DNA of 6,078 bases from NCBI GenBank assembly GCA_024709185.1, contig JANJXE010000355.1, forward strand, positions 1 through 6,078. The letters run 5' to 3'. Below are positions 1 to 6,078 of this stretch, piece after piece (within the stretch, counting starts at the first letter, position 1; each line of letters begins with the position of its first letter). The DNA comes from Paludibacter sp. (lineage in GTDB: Bacteria; Bacteroidota; Bacteroidia; Bacteroidales; Paludibacteraceae). The translations under genes and the position numbers were made by a program. The notes under the pieces were generated by a model, which saw only the letters and a program-made list of their open reading frames with translations, was not told where the DNA came from and searched no databases.

Positions 1-1
1 G

Positions 2-577
2 CCGTCCGATCAGATAGTAAGTAACGTAAGTGGTAATAAACGGTATTTAGTAGGACTTTTCAAAGACCAAACTAACAATGATTTGTTTATGGTTATGAAT
101 AAAGATTCTGTTAGCGATTCGCAAGTAACCATCAAACTAAAAAAACAGGTTGCTAAATTGGAATATTTTGATGCTGATGTGAATACATGGATTAGTATTT
201 CAAATTTCACAACCAACAGCACTGGTGTTGAATTCAGTATGCTATTAACCGCAGGAAATGGAATCCTGTTCCGACCAACCTGGCTTAATACCGGAGTTAA
301 TGATGTTCAAATGTCATCGAATCAAGAAAATGTTCTTGCTTATCCTAATCCATTTCAATCTACTATTAACATTGAATACAATTTGTCTAAAGATCAACCG
401 GTAGAATTTACCATTACAGATTTACTTGGTAAAACAGTGTTTCGTTCAGCCAAATTATTTAAATCTGAAGGAATAAATACCGATAGTTTTAATACTTCAG
501 ATTTGCCAGGTGGCATATACCTGTATAATTTGAAAATGAAGAATTCAACATACACCGGTAGAATTATTCGTCAATAG
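2..577 (+). CDS. 3' end of a secreted protein with a T9SS type A sorting domain (5' truncated; possible glycosidase)
   Basis: The frame is open from the first complete codon to the TAG at 575-577, giving 191 residues. The true start lies upstream; the in-frame TTG at 83 and the ATGs at 89 and 95 fall inside a beta strand and are not credible starts. Two parts are visible. Bases 2 to about 282 encode a beta-rich module with the pattern F-x-D then MVMNK, ending in GNGILFR. It resembles the C-terminal module of the next gene (FED then VMIVNK, ending GGAVLLRLEL). After a short linker, about 329-574 encode a T9SS type A sorting domain: YPNPF at 341-355, a central ITDLLGK strand, DLPGGIYLY at 500-526 and a basic end, GRIIRQ. 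In this family the domain directs export across the outer membrane and is then cleaved, often with surface anchoring. The catalytic part is outside the window, so the activity is unknown; a glycosidase related to the next gene is an inference. Confidence 0.87.
   Translation, partial: PSDQIVSNVSGNKRYLVGLFKDQTNNDLFMVMNKDSVSDSQVTIKLKKQVAKLEYFDADVNTWISISNFTTNSTGVEFSMLLTAGNGILFRPTWLNTGVNDVQMSSNQENVLAYPNPFQSTINIEYNLSKDQPVEFTITDLLGKTVFRSAKLFKSEGINTDSFNTSDLPGGIYLYNLKMKNSTYTGRIIRQ
329..574 (+). other. T9SS type A C-terminal sorting domain (protein domain)
   Basis: About 82 residues with the usual layout: the YPNPF opening, an N-I-E-Y strand, a V-E-F-T-I-T-D-L-L-G-K strand, the DLPGGIYLYNL block and a final strand ending in a basic RIIRQ tail. 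This matches the known type A pattern (YPNP, then LxxGxY, then a K/R-rich end). It is the only such domain in the window, so it separates this gene's destination from that of the three genes after it. Confidence 0.9.
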
Positions 578-652
578 CAAGTCACTCAACATATAAGAAA
601 GATAATTTTCATCTGTTATTTCAATAGATGCCAAACTTCAACAGTCAAAAAA
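578..652 (+). other. 75-base intergenic gap with no clear promoter or terminator
   Basis: The spacer between the T9SS-tagged gene and the GDEP-type gene is A/T-rich and ends in a run of seven A's that runs into the ATG at 653, a common kind of leader in Bacteroidota. The only secondary structure I find is a weak hairpin with arms at 610-615 and 625-630 (catctg / tagatg, with one G-T pair) and a 9-base loop. No T-tract follows it. No TAnnTTTG-type -7 box is visible. Read-through from gene 1 is therefore plausible. Confidence 0.4.
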
Positions 653-2059
653 ATGAAACATCGAATTTCACCAATTGTTATTTTGCTTTTTATTTCAGTA
701 GTAGGATACACTCTAAACATCAATAACAAGAGTCCTGAAACGTTAACGAATAAAGCTGTCCCAACAGAAATTACAATAAAACCATTTCCCATTCTTTCAT
801 TTATTCCACCGGCATTAACCGGGCAACAGTTAGCTTGGTATGCCGAAGCCGGATTTAACGTAATGATGATTCATCCTGACGAAAAGGATTATAGCACTCT
901 GAAAAAATACTGGAAAGGAAACTGGATGCTTTTTAAGGAGTTTAATTACAAAGGATACGATTATAAGTCGATGGCAGATTTCCATGTTGAAGACCCTAAA
1001 CGCATTGGTTTTTTTCTGGGTGATGAACCTAAAACTTATCAACTGGATGATTTAAAGAAGCAATTCGATTTTTTAAGGTCTAAGCATCCAACAATGATAA
1101 GCCTTGTAAATTTATTTCCATCGTATGTAAGTCAATCAGTTTTGCAAAGTAGTTATCGCGAGTATGTTGATCAATATTTTGATAAACTCCGCCCGGCTTA
1201 TGCTTCGTTGGATAATTATCCAAATTATCGTTTAGGTTACGAAGGAACTACCTATTATCATGATTTGGAAATCATGCGTGAGACTGCTCAAAAGAATAAT
1301 TGTAAGATTCTTGGTTTTGTGCAGGTTTATTCATCTGATGCACACCGGGATGTAAGTGATTCTGATTTGGCCTGGCAGGTTAATTCACTATTGGCCTATG
1401 GCAGTAAAGGTTTATTCTACTTTTATTTCAGACATCCTGTAGTGGCAATCAATGAACTTACAAACTCAGAACTGATGAAAATAAATAAAAAAGATTCAGT
1501 ATATGATTTTAAGCAGGGGCGTATTAAAGTGCCTGGAAGCAATGTGTATGAATTTGGTTCAGGTGTACTAAATGCACAGGATCAAAAGGGTGAACGTTTT
1601 AATGATGTAGCCAGAATAAATGCACAAGCTTTAGCATGGGGTGAAACTTTGATTAATCTGAAGAGTCTGAAAGTGAGACATATTCTAGGGTTTAATGAAC
1701 CATTTCCTCCTGTTGGAACGGATGAATTTGCTACCAAAAATTGGGCTGGAGTTGATGAGCAATACATTGTTAAGATTGATTCAAAGGACAGAACTCAGAA
1801 CAGGGGCTATATTTTAAGCTATTTTGAAGATACCGAAAATCGACCATATGTTATGATCGTGAATAAAAAACATGGCGAAAACATGAGCTGTGAAGAAGGA
1901 AAGTTGGCAACCGTAATCAGTTTTAAAAGTGAAATTGAAAAGGTTTATGCAGTTTCCAATATTAATGGGAAAGAAGAACCCCTTAAATTGGACAAGAATA
2001 ACAGTTTAGAATGCGATATTTCAGGCGGAGGAGCTGTTTTACTTCGATTAGAACTTTAA
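653..2059 (+). CDS. Putative exported TIM-barrel glycoside hydrolase with a GDEP motif and C-terminal beta domain; family not assigned
   Basis: 468 residues. The ATG at 653 directly follows an A-run and starts a basic then hydrophobic segment (MKHR, then about residues 5-21), read as a Sec signal or membrane anchor. There is no lipobox cysteine. Residues about 45-350 look like a (beta/alpha)8 barrel: GFNVMMIHPDE near the start, IGFFLGDEP with Glu125, SLVNLFPSY, then ASLDNYPNY with Asp187, ILGFVQVYS with Gln224, and LLAYGSKGLFYFYF at 246-259. GDEP resembles the acid/base motif of clan GH-A type barrels, and the LAYGxKG-FYF strand is typical of glycosidase-like Bacteroidota proteins that I recall without a firm family number. 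Residues about 384-468 form a beta module with VMIVNKK at 400-406 and a GGGAVLLRLEL end, like that of gene 1. I do not see a second glutamate where a GH-A nucleophile would be expected. The stop is 16 bases before the esterase ATG, so the two are probably co-transcribed. The substrate is unknown; a pectin- or rhamnoglycan-derived oligosaccharide is inferred from the neighbours. Confidence 0.75.
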   Translation: MKHRISPIVILLFISVVGYTLNINNKSPETLTNKAVPTEITIKPFPILSFIPPALTGQQLAWYAEAGFNVMMIHPDEKDYSTLKKYWKGNWMLFKEFNYKGYDYKSMADFHVEDPKRIGFFLGDEPKTYQLDDLKKQFDFLRSKHPTMISLVNLFPSYVSQSVLQSSYREYVDQYFDKLRPAYASLDNYPNYRLGYEGTTYYHDLEIMRETAQKNNCKILGFVQVYSSDAHRDVSDSDLAWQVNSLLAYGSKGLFYFYFRHPVVAINELTNSELMKINKKDSVYDFKQGRIKVPGSNVYEFGSGVLNAQDQKGERFNDVARINAQALAWGETLINLKSLKVRHILGFNEPFPPVGTDEFATKNWAGVDEQYIVKIDSKDRTQNRGYILSYFEDTENRPYVMIVNKKHGENMSCEEGKLATVISFKSEIEKVYAVSNINGKEEPLKLDKNNSLECDISGGGAVLLRLEL

Positions 2060-2075
2060 AAATAATGTAGTATTA

Positions 2076-3476
2076 ATGAGAAAGATAATCTTTCTGTTGC
2101 TTTCGATAGTATATTTTGGATTAAATGCTCAGAATATACCTCTTCGGTTACCTTCTGTTTTTAGCGACCATGCAGTTTTGCAACAGTCGTCCGAAATTAG
2201 TATCTGGGGTTGGGGCCCACCCACTTTAGAAGTAAGTATTGTTTGCAGCTGGTGTCCCAGCGATACAATCAACGTTTTGGTAAAAAATGATTGTACCTGG
2301 AAGACAAAACTCAAAACGCCAAAGGCCGGCCAGGGATACAATCTGCAGTTCTTTGTAGACAAAGATAAAATTGTAATTTCTGATATTTCTATTGGTGAAG
2401 TTTGGTTGAGTGCCGGACAATCAAATATGGCAATGAAAACTCGTGAAGATATTCTTGATGCGGGTAACTTGCTAAAAGAACCTGAAAATAATAAAATCCG
2501 TTTTTTTCAGGTGGAAAACACGTATGACATACATCCACATTCTGATGTTAAAGGAAAGTGGATAGTATGTGATTCAAGCACGGTGAAAAATTTTAGTGCA
2601 GTGGCATTCTTCTTTGGTAATCATTTGCAGAAAACTCTACATGTTCCGGTTGGATTGATTAATGCCAGTTGGGGAGCAACCAGCATTCAACCCTGGATGC
2701 CGGAAACTGCATTTGATAATGTTGAAGAAATGGAAGCCGAAAGTCATTTCGGTACAGCATGGGCACCACAGGCTATTTCAATAATTTATAACACAATGAT
2801 TTATCCCTTAGCTCCTTTCCAATTTGCAGGAATTATTTGGTATCAGGGCGAAAGTAATGCTTTGGTAATGAAAGAAGCATTAAATTATGGCAAATTGCTT
2901 AAAAAACTAATTTGCAGCTGGCGGAAGACTTTTAAAGCAGATTTGCCTTTTTATTACGTTCAAATTGCACCATTCGATGGATATTACCCCAAAGATGCAG
3001 CTGCTTATCTTAGAGAACAACAAGAGTTGGTACTTCAAGTCCATAAAACCGGAATGATAACTGTTGGGGATTTAGTCAATGATGTGAAAGATATTCATCC
3101 GCGTTTAAAAGCCGGAGTTGGTGTTCGATTAGCAAATCTGGTGCTAATGGAGCAATACGGGTTCGGGAATTTACACCCATATTCTCCAAAATTCGCATCT
3201 GTAAAATTGGATAATCAGAAGGCAGTTATTACTGTCAAATCTGTTGGACGACTGCGCTGCACAGATAATAAAGTTAGCGGCTTTAAAATTGCTGGTGCTG
3301 ACAAGATTTTCTATCCTGCAAAGGCTTTGATTGATGATAATGGTGAAATCATTCTGATATCAAACAAGGTTAAAAATCCGGTGGCAGTAAGGTATTGCTT
3401 TACGAATGAAGAAATACCAAATTTATTTGATACAAACGGATTACCCCTGATGCCGTTTAGAACTGATAATTGGTAG
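2076..3476 (+). CDS. Sialate O-acetylesterase-like SGNH carbohydrate acetylesterase
   Basis: 466 residues, within the normal range for the family. The N-terminus is a clear Sec signal (MRKIIFLLLSIVYFGLNAQ, probable cut after Ala18), which supports the ATG at 2076. A small beta domain follows, with the typical FSDHAVLQQ...ISIWGWG motif at about residues 29-47. The SGNH/SASA catalytic blocks are all present: GQSNM with nucleophile Ser116, NASWGATSIQPW at 196-207 with Gly200, WYQGESN with Asn261, and DIHPRLK with Asp339 and His341 as the rest of the triad. The family removes O-acetyl groups from sugars. The sialate name is historical, and many Bacteroidota members act on plant or algal polysaccharides. 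Next to a GH78 rhamnosidase, deacetylation of a rhamnose-containing glycan such as rhamnogalacturonan is more likely than sialic acid, and no sialidase is seen here. There is no lipobox or T9SS domain, so a periplasmic site is inferred. The 16-base gap upstream fits operon membership. Confidence 0.93.
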   Translation: MRKIIFLLLSIVYFGLNAQNIPLRLPSVFSDHAVLQQSSEISIWGWGPPTLEVSIVCSWCPSDTINVLVKNDCTWKTKLKTPKAGQGYNLQFFVDKDKIVISDISIGEVWLSAGQSNMAMKTREDILDAGNLLKEPENNKIRFFQVENTYDIHPHSDVKGKWIVCDSSTVKNFSAVAFFFGNHLQKTLHVPVGLINASWGATSIQPWMPETAFDNVEEMEAESHFGTAWAPQAISIIYNTMIYPLAPFQFAGIIWYQGESNALVMKEALNYGKLLKKLICSWRKTFKADLPFYYVQIAPFDGYYPKDAAAYLREQQELVLQVHKTGMITVGDLVNDVKDIHPRLKAGVGVRLANLVLMEQYGFGNLHPYSPKFASVKLDNQKAVITVKSVGRLRCTDNKVSGFKIAGADKIFYPAKALIDDNGEIILISNKVKNPVAVRYCFTNEEIPNLFDTNGLPLMPFRTDNW

Positions 3477-3534
3477 CGGAGAATGATACAATTAAAATCC
3501 TGAAATATTTGTGCATCACTAATTTTTAATTTCA
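3477..3534 (+). other. 58-base intergenic gap, probably transcribed through
   Basis: This A/T-rich spacer between esterase and rhamnosidase ends in a T/A-rich leader (ctaatttttaatttca) before the ATG, with no Shine-Dalgarno motif, as usual for Bacteroidota. An aatatttg at 3504-3511 differs from the TAnnTTTG -7 consensus at its first base and has no convincing -33 TTTG upstream. I see no stem-loop with a T-tract. The best reading is a plain intra-operon spacer. Confidence 0.35.
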
Positions 3535-6033
3535 ATGAAAAGATTATCTTTATTATTATGTATTTTATTATTGATTTTAGTCTTTATTCCCCTAACTGCC
3601 CAAAGCCCTATACACGACGATTTTAAAAATGCAGTTTGGATATACGATGGCAAAAATTTACCAACTGTAGATTCTTTATTTTATACCGATGATCCGGCAC
3701 CCGTTTTTAGGAAAAAATTTAGCATAAAATCAAAAATTAAATCCGCCAGGCTTTATATTACCGCAGCTGGATATTACTCCGCATCTATTAATGGTAAGGA
3801 GTTAGACAAAAACTACCTCGATCCCGCCTGGACTGACTTTGGCAAACGAATATATTATGCCGAATACGATATAAGGAACCTCATAACAAAAGGTGAAAAC
3901 TGCATCGGTGTTTCACTTGGAAATGGTTTTTATAATCCTCTTCCTCTTAAATTTTGGGGAAATTTAAATCTCAGAAATAGTCTTACAACGGGTCGTCCGG
4001 TATTCATTGCAAGTTTAAAAATCGTATTTCACAACGGAAAAACCTGGGAAATAAACAGCGATACAAGCTGGAAATACAATTACGGACCTATTATACGTAA
4101 TAATGTCTATTTGGGTGAAACGTATGATGCAAGTCGTGAATTATTAAATTGGAATAAACACAATTTCAATGACATTTCATGGAAATCAGCAGTAATAAGC
4201 CCGGGTCCGGGTGGTAAATTACAAAAAACATTTTTTCCCTTTATTCAGCAAATTAATGAAATAGTGCCTGTTGAAATAACTCAACTGAAGAACAATACGT
4301 ATTTGATGGATATGGGTGTGAATTTCACAGGTACATTTAAAATCCGACTTCAAGGTCAAAAGGGGGATACTCTTCATTTTCGCTTCGGGGAGTTAAAACA
4401 TCCAAATGGTGAACTTAATCCTATGACTGCTGTGGCTGGTCAAATTAAATCCAAAGGCAAAGGAGGTGAGGGAGCTCCGGATTTGGCTGCGCAAGGTGGT
4501 ACTTATATTTTTGGTGATAACACAGATGTTTGGTACAGTCCGTCTTTCTCTTTCCGTGTATATCGATATATGGAAATCGCAGGATTGCATTATAAGCCAA
4601 AAAATGAAGATATTAAAGGAATAGCATTAAGTAGCAATGTGATAAACAACAATTCTTTTTCATGTTCTTCAGATTTAGTTAATTCGATTCAGGATGCAAC
4701 GAGACGCACGTTCCTGAGTAACCTGATGAGTGTACAGTCTGACTGTCCAGGACGGGAGAAATTCGGGTATGGGGGTGATTTATATGCAACTAATGAAGCA
4801 TTTATCACCAATTTTGATATGAAAAGCTTTTACCGTAAAACACTGTATGATTGGATAGATGCAACTAACGATTCCATGTTCATTGATGGGGCACCTTATG
4901 TAGGATTGCACTATTGCGGTCTTAATTTTGAAGCTGCTATTCTTGAATTGCAGGACAAATTGCTAAGCTATTATGGTGATACTTCGATAGTGAGAGAACT
5001 GTATGAATTTGATTTAAAATGGATGGAAAAAGCGGCACGTATTCATCCAAACGGGGTGGTTGATAAAGGTATTGGTGACCACGAATCAATCATCAACGTT
5101 CCGGTTCAGTTAATAGGAACTGCTGCCTATTTAAATTCAGCTAAAATTATGGTTCGTTTGTCCGAATTGATGCGCGATAGCGTTAACCAGGTCAGGTTCA
5201 AGGAACTGGAGCAAAAAATTAAAGATCAAATGCTCAGCATGTACTGGGGCGCCAATTCTTTTCATTTAATAAATCAGCAATCTCGCGAAGCTTCTATGCT
5301 TTATATTAATCTATTGCCCGAGAAAGAAAAGATAATTGCTACCGAAAAACTAAACAATATGACAGAGTTTTTTAATAAGCAAACTTTTTATGCAACTTTA
5401 CTGTATTTTGATATTGTACCAGAAAAAGACAAACAAGCAACTATTGATTCTTTACTTCGGGCTATTGATGATGCTCCGGGACGGCATTTCACAACAGGTA
5501 TATTTGGTACGAAATATATTTTAGAGGCTCTTTCAAAAAACGGTTATTCGGATAAAGTTTTCGAAATTGTAAATAGTACAGCTTTTCCGGGTTGGGGGTA
5601 TATGATTGATAAAGGTGCTACCACACTTTGGGAACATTGGGCCGGAAGCGATGATGTATATTCCAATAATCATCCTATGTTTGGCTCCGTATCTGCATGG
5701 TTTTACAGATACCCGGGAGGTATCAAACCTATGAATGATTTTCCGGGATTTAAAAGATTTAGTATTGCTCCGCATATTCCGGATGGACTTTCATTTGTTA
5801 ATTGCAGCTATTCTTCTCCTTTTGGAGAAATTAATTCAAACTGGAAAAAAATGCCGGATGGCTCAATGATTTTCGAAATAAAAATACCAAAAGAGACTAT
5901 CTCAACCATAACCTTGCCAGTAAGTGAATTTTCAACGATTCGATTACTAAATAAATCCAGCAATATTACTACAATATTAAGTTCAACTAAGTTCGATTTA
6001 CCTGAGGGAAGCTATCAAATTTTTGTAAACTGA
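3535..6033 (+). CDS. Alpha-L-rhamnosidase, glycoside hydrolase family GH78
   Basis: 832 residues, complete. It is predicted to release non-reducing terminal alpha-L-rhamnose by the inverting mechanism known for GH78. A strong Sec signal (residues 1-22, ending PLTA before Gln23) supports the ATG at 3535. Domains in order: the N-terminal carbohydrate-binding-like rhamnosidase beta domain, about 60-235 (AGYYSASINGKELD, GNGFYN, GETYDAS at 194-200); the second beta domain, about 243-350 (MDMGVNFTG, LHFRFGE, SFRVYRYMEI); the (alpha/alpha)6 catalytic barrel, about 365-720; and the C-terminal beta domain, about 725-832 (FKRFSIAPHIPDG, SSPFGEINSNW). The catalytic signature SDCPGREKFGYGGD gives Asp403, Glu408 (probable general acid) and Asp415, with the 5- and 12-residue spacing known for characterised GH78 enzymes. 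GATTLWEHW gives Glu700 as the probable general base. No lipobox or T9SS tag is present, so it is likely periplasmic. It is the last gene of the cluster in this window. Family assignment is firm; the exact linkage is not readable from sequence. Confidence 0.96.
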   Translation: MKRLSLLLCILLLILVFIPLTAQSPIHDDFKNAVWIYDGKNLPTVDSLFYTDDPAPVFRKKFSIKSKIKSARLYITAAGYYSASINGKELDKNYLDPAWTDFGKRIYYAEYDIRNLITKGENCIGVSLGNGFYNPLPLKFWGNLNLRNSLTTGRPVFIASLKIVFHNGKTWEINSDTSWKYNYGPIIRNNVYLGETYDASRELLNWNKHNFNDISWKSAVISPGPGGKLQKTFFPFIQQINEIVPVEITQLKNNTYLMDMGVNFTGTFKIRLQGQKGDTLHFRFGELKHPNGELNPMTAVAGQIKSKGKGGEGAPDLAAQGGTYIFGDNTDVWYSPSFSFRVYRYMEIAGLHYKPKNEDIKGIALSSNVINNNSFSCSSDLVNSIQDATRRTFLSNLMSVQSDCPGREKFGYGGDLYATNEAFITNFDMKSFYRKTLYDWIDATNDSMFIDGAPYVGLHYCGLNFEAAILELQDKLLSYYGDTSIVRELYEFDLKWMEKAARIHPNGVVDKGIGDHESIINVPVQLIGTAAYLNSAKIMVRLSELMRDSVNQVRFKELEQKIKDQMLSMYWGANSFHLINQQSREASMLYINLLPEKEKIIATEKLNNMTEFFNKQTFYATLLYFDIVPEKDKQATIDSLLRAIDDAPGRHFTTGIFGTKYILEALSKNGYSDKVFEIVNSTAFPGWGYMIDKGATTLWEHWAGSDDVYSNNHPMFGSVSAWFYRYPGGIKPMNDFPGFKRFSIAPHIPDGLSFVNCSYSSPFGEINSNWKKMPDGSMIFEIKIPKETISTITLPVSEFSTIRLLNKSSNITTILSSTKFDLPEGSYQIFVN

Positions 6034-6037
6034 TTTG

Positions 6038-6078
6038 TATATAGAAGTATTATCTATAGATATCTACTTATAGTTTAT
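6038..6078 (+). terminator. AT-only imperfect dyad after the rhamnosidase; possible transcript end
   Basis: Starting five bases after the TGA, nested inverted repeats appear. tat (6040-6042) can pair with ata (6070-6072), aagta (6045-6049) with tactt (6065-6069), and a perfect 12-base palindrome tatctatagata occupies 6051-6062. A short gtttat follows and the window then ends. The position fits a terminator or a protein-binding dyad, but the stem has almost no GC, carries bulges and lacks a proper T-tract, so the call is weak. It could also be chance in AT-rich DNA. Confidence 0.25.

Noticed and set aside
83..97. TTG at 83 or ATG at 89 or 95 as the start of a small complete gene
   Set aside because: The frame is open back to the window edge and the codons fall within a conserved-looking beta strand, so this is the 3' part of a larger gene.
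10..222. Minus-strand open frames opposite the four genes (for example 10-222, 830-1042, 1582-1767, 2129-2362, 3311-3535, 4393-4590, 5533-5775)
   Set aside because: All are short, lie entirely or almost entirely over well-supported + strand genes, and show no recognisable domain or signal. They are shadows of the coding frames.
610..630. Hairpin in the gap before the GDEP-type gene as an intrinsic terminator
   Set aside because: The stem is six pairs with one G-T, the loop is nine bases, and no T-tract follows, so it is not a credible terminator.
3504..3511. aatatttg as a Bacteroidota -7 promoter box for the rhamnosidase
   Set aside because: It misses the first base of TAnnTTTG and I find no matching -33 element at the right distance. 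A chance match is likely in AT-rich DNA.
3550..3561. LLLC in the rhamnosidase signal as a lipobox (Cys9)
   Set aside because: The cysteine sits at the start of the hydrophobic core, which continues for about ten more residues to a normal signal peptidase I site at LTA before Gln23.
1..6078. A new defence, mobile or RNA-based system
   Set aside because: I find no repeats in array form, no transposase, integrase, nuclease or toxin motif, and no long structured non-coding region. The window is almost fully coding and reads as carbohydrate degradation.

Overview
The window looks like a fragment of a Bacteroidota (Bacteroidetes) genome. The evidence is its low GC content, start codons preceded by A/T-rich leaders with no Shine-Dalgarno motif, a type IX secretion system (T9SS) C-terminal sorting domain in the first gene, and a co-directional cluster of secreted carbohydrate-active enzymes of the kind found in polysaccharide utilization loci. 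The genus cannot be named from this stretch. No SusC/SusD pair, regulator, tRNA, mobile element or CRISPR array is visible.

Layout, all on the + strand. (1) 2-577 is the 3' end of a gene cut by the window edge. It encodes a C-terminal beta-sandwich-like domain followed by a T9SS type A sorting domain. (2) 653-2059 is a 468-residue exported protein that looks like a TIM-barrel glycosidase with a GDEP motif and a C-terminal beta domain. That last domain resembles the one in gene 1. (3) 2076-3476 is a sialate O-acetylesterase-like SGNH esterase with its catalytic residues in place. (4) 3535-6033 is a full-length GH78 alpha-L-rhamnosidase with its catalytic acids in place. The gaps are 75, 16 and 58 bases, with no convincing terminator or promoter inside them, so one transcript is likely. 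The last 45 bases hold an AT-only imperfect dyad that may mark the transcript end.

Together the genes suggest breakdown of an O-acetylated, rhamnose-containing glycan. A rhamnogalacturonan-type pectin, a rhamnosylated algal or bacterial polysaccharide, or a rhamnosylated plant glycoside would all fit. The esterase would remove acetyl groups, the rhamnosidase would release terminal alpha-L-rhamnose, and the GDEP-type proteins would cut another linkage. Only gene 1 carries a T9SS tag, so it is probably at the cell surface or secreted. The other three have Sec-type N-termini with no lipobox and no sorting domain, which points to the periplasm. I see no wholly new system here. The least understood parts are the GDEP-type protein and its apparent T9SS-tagged relative.
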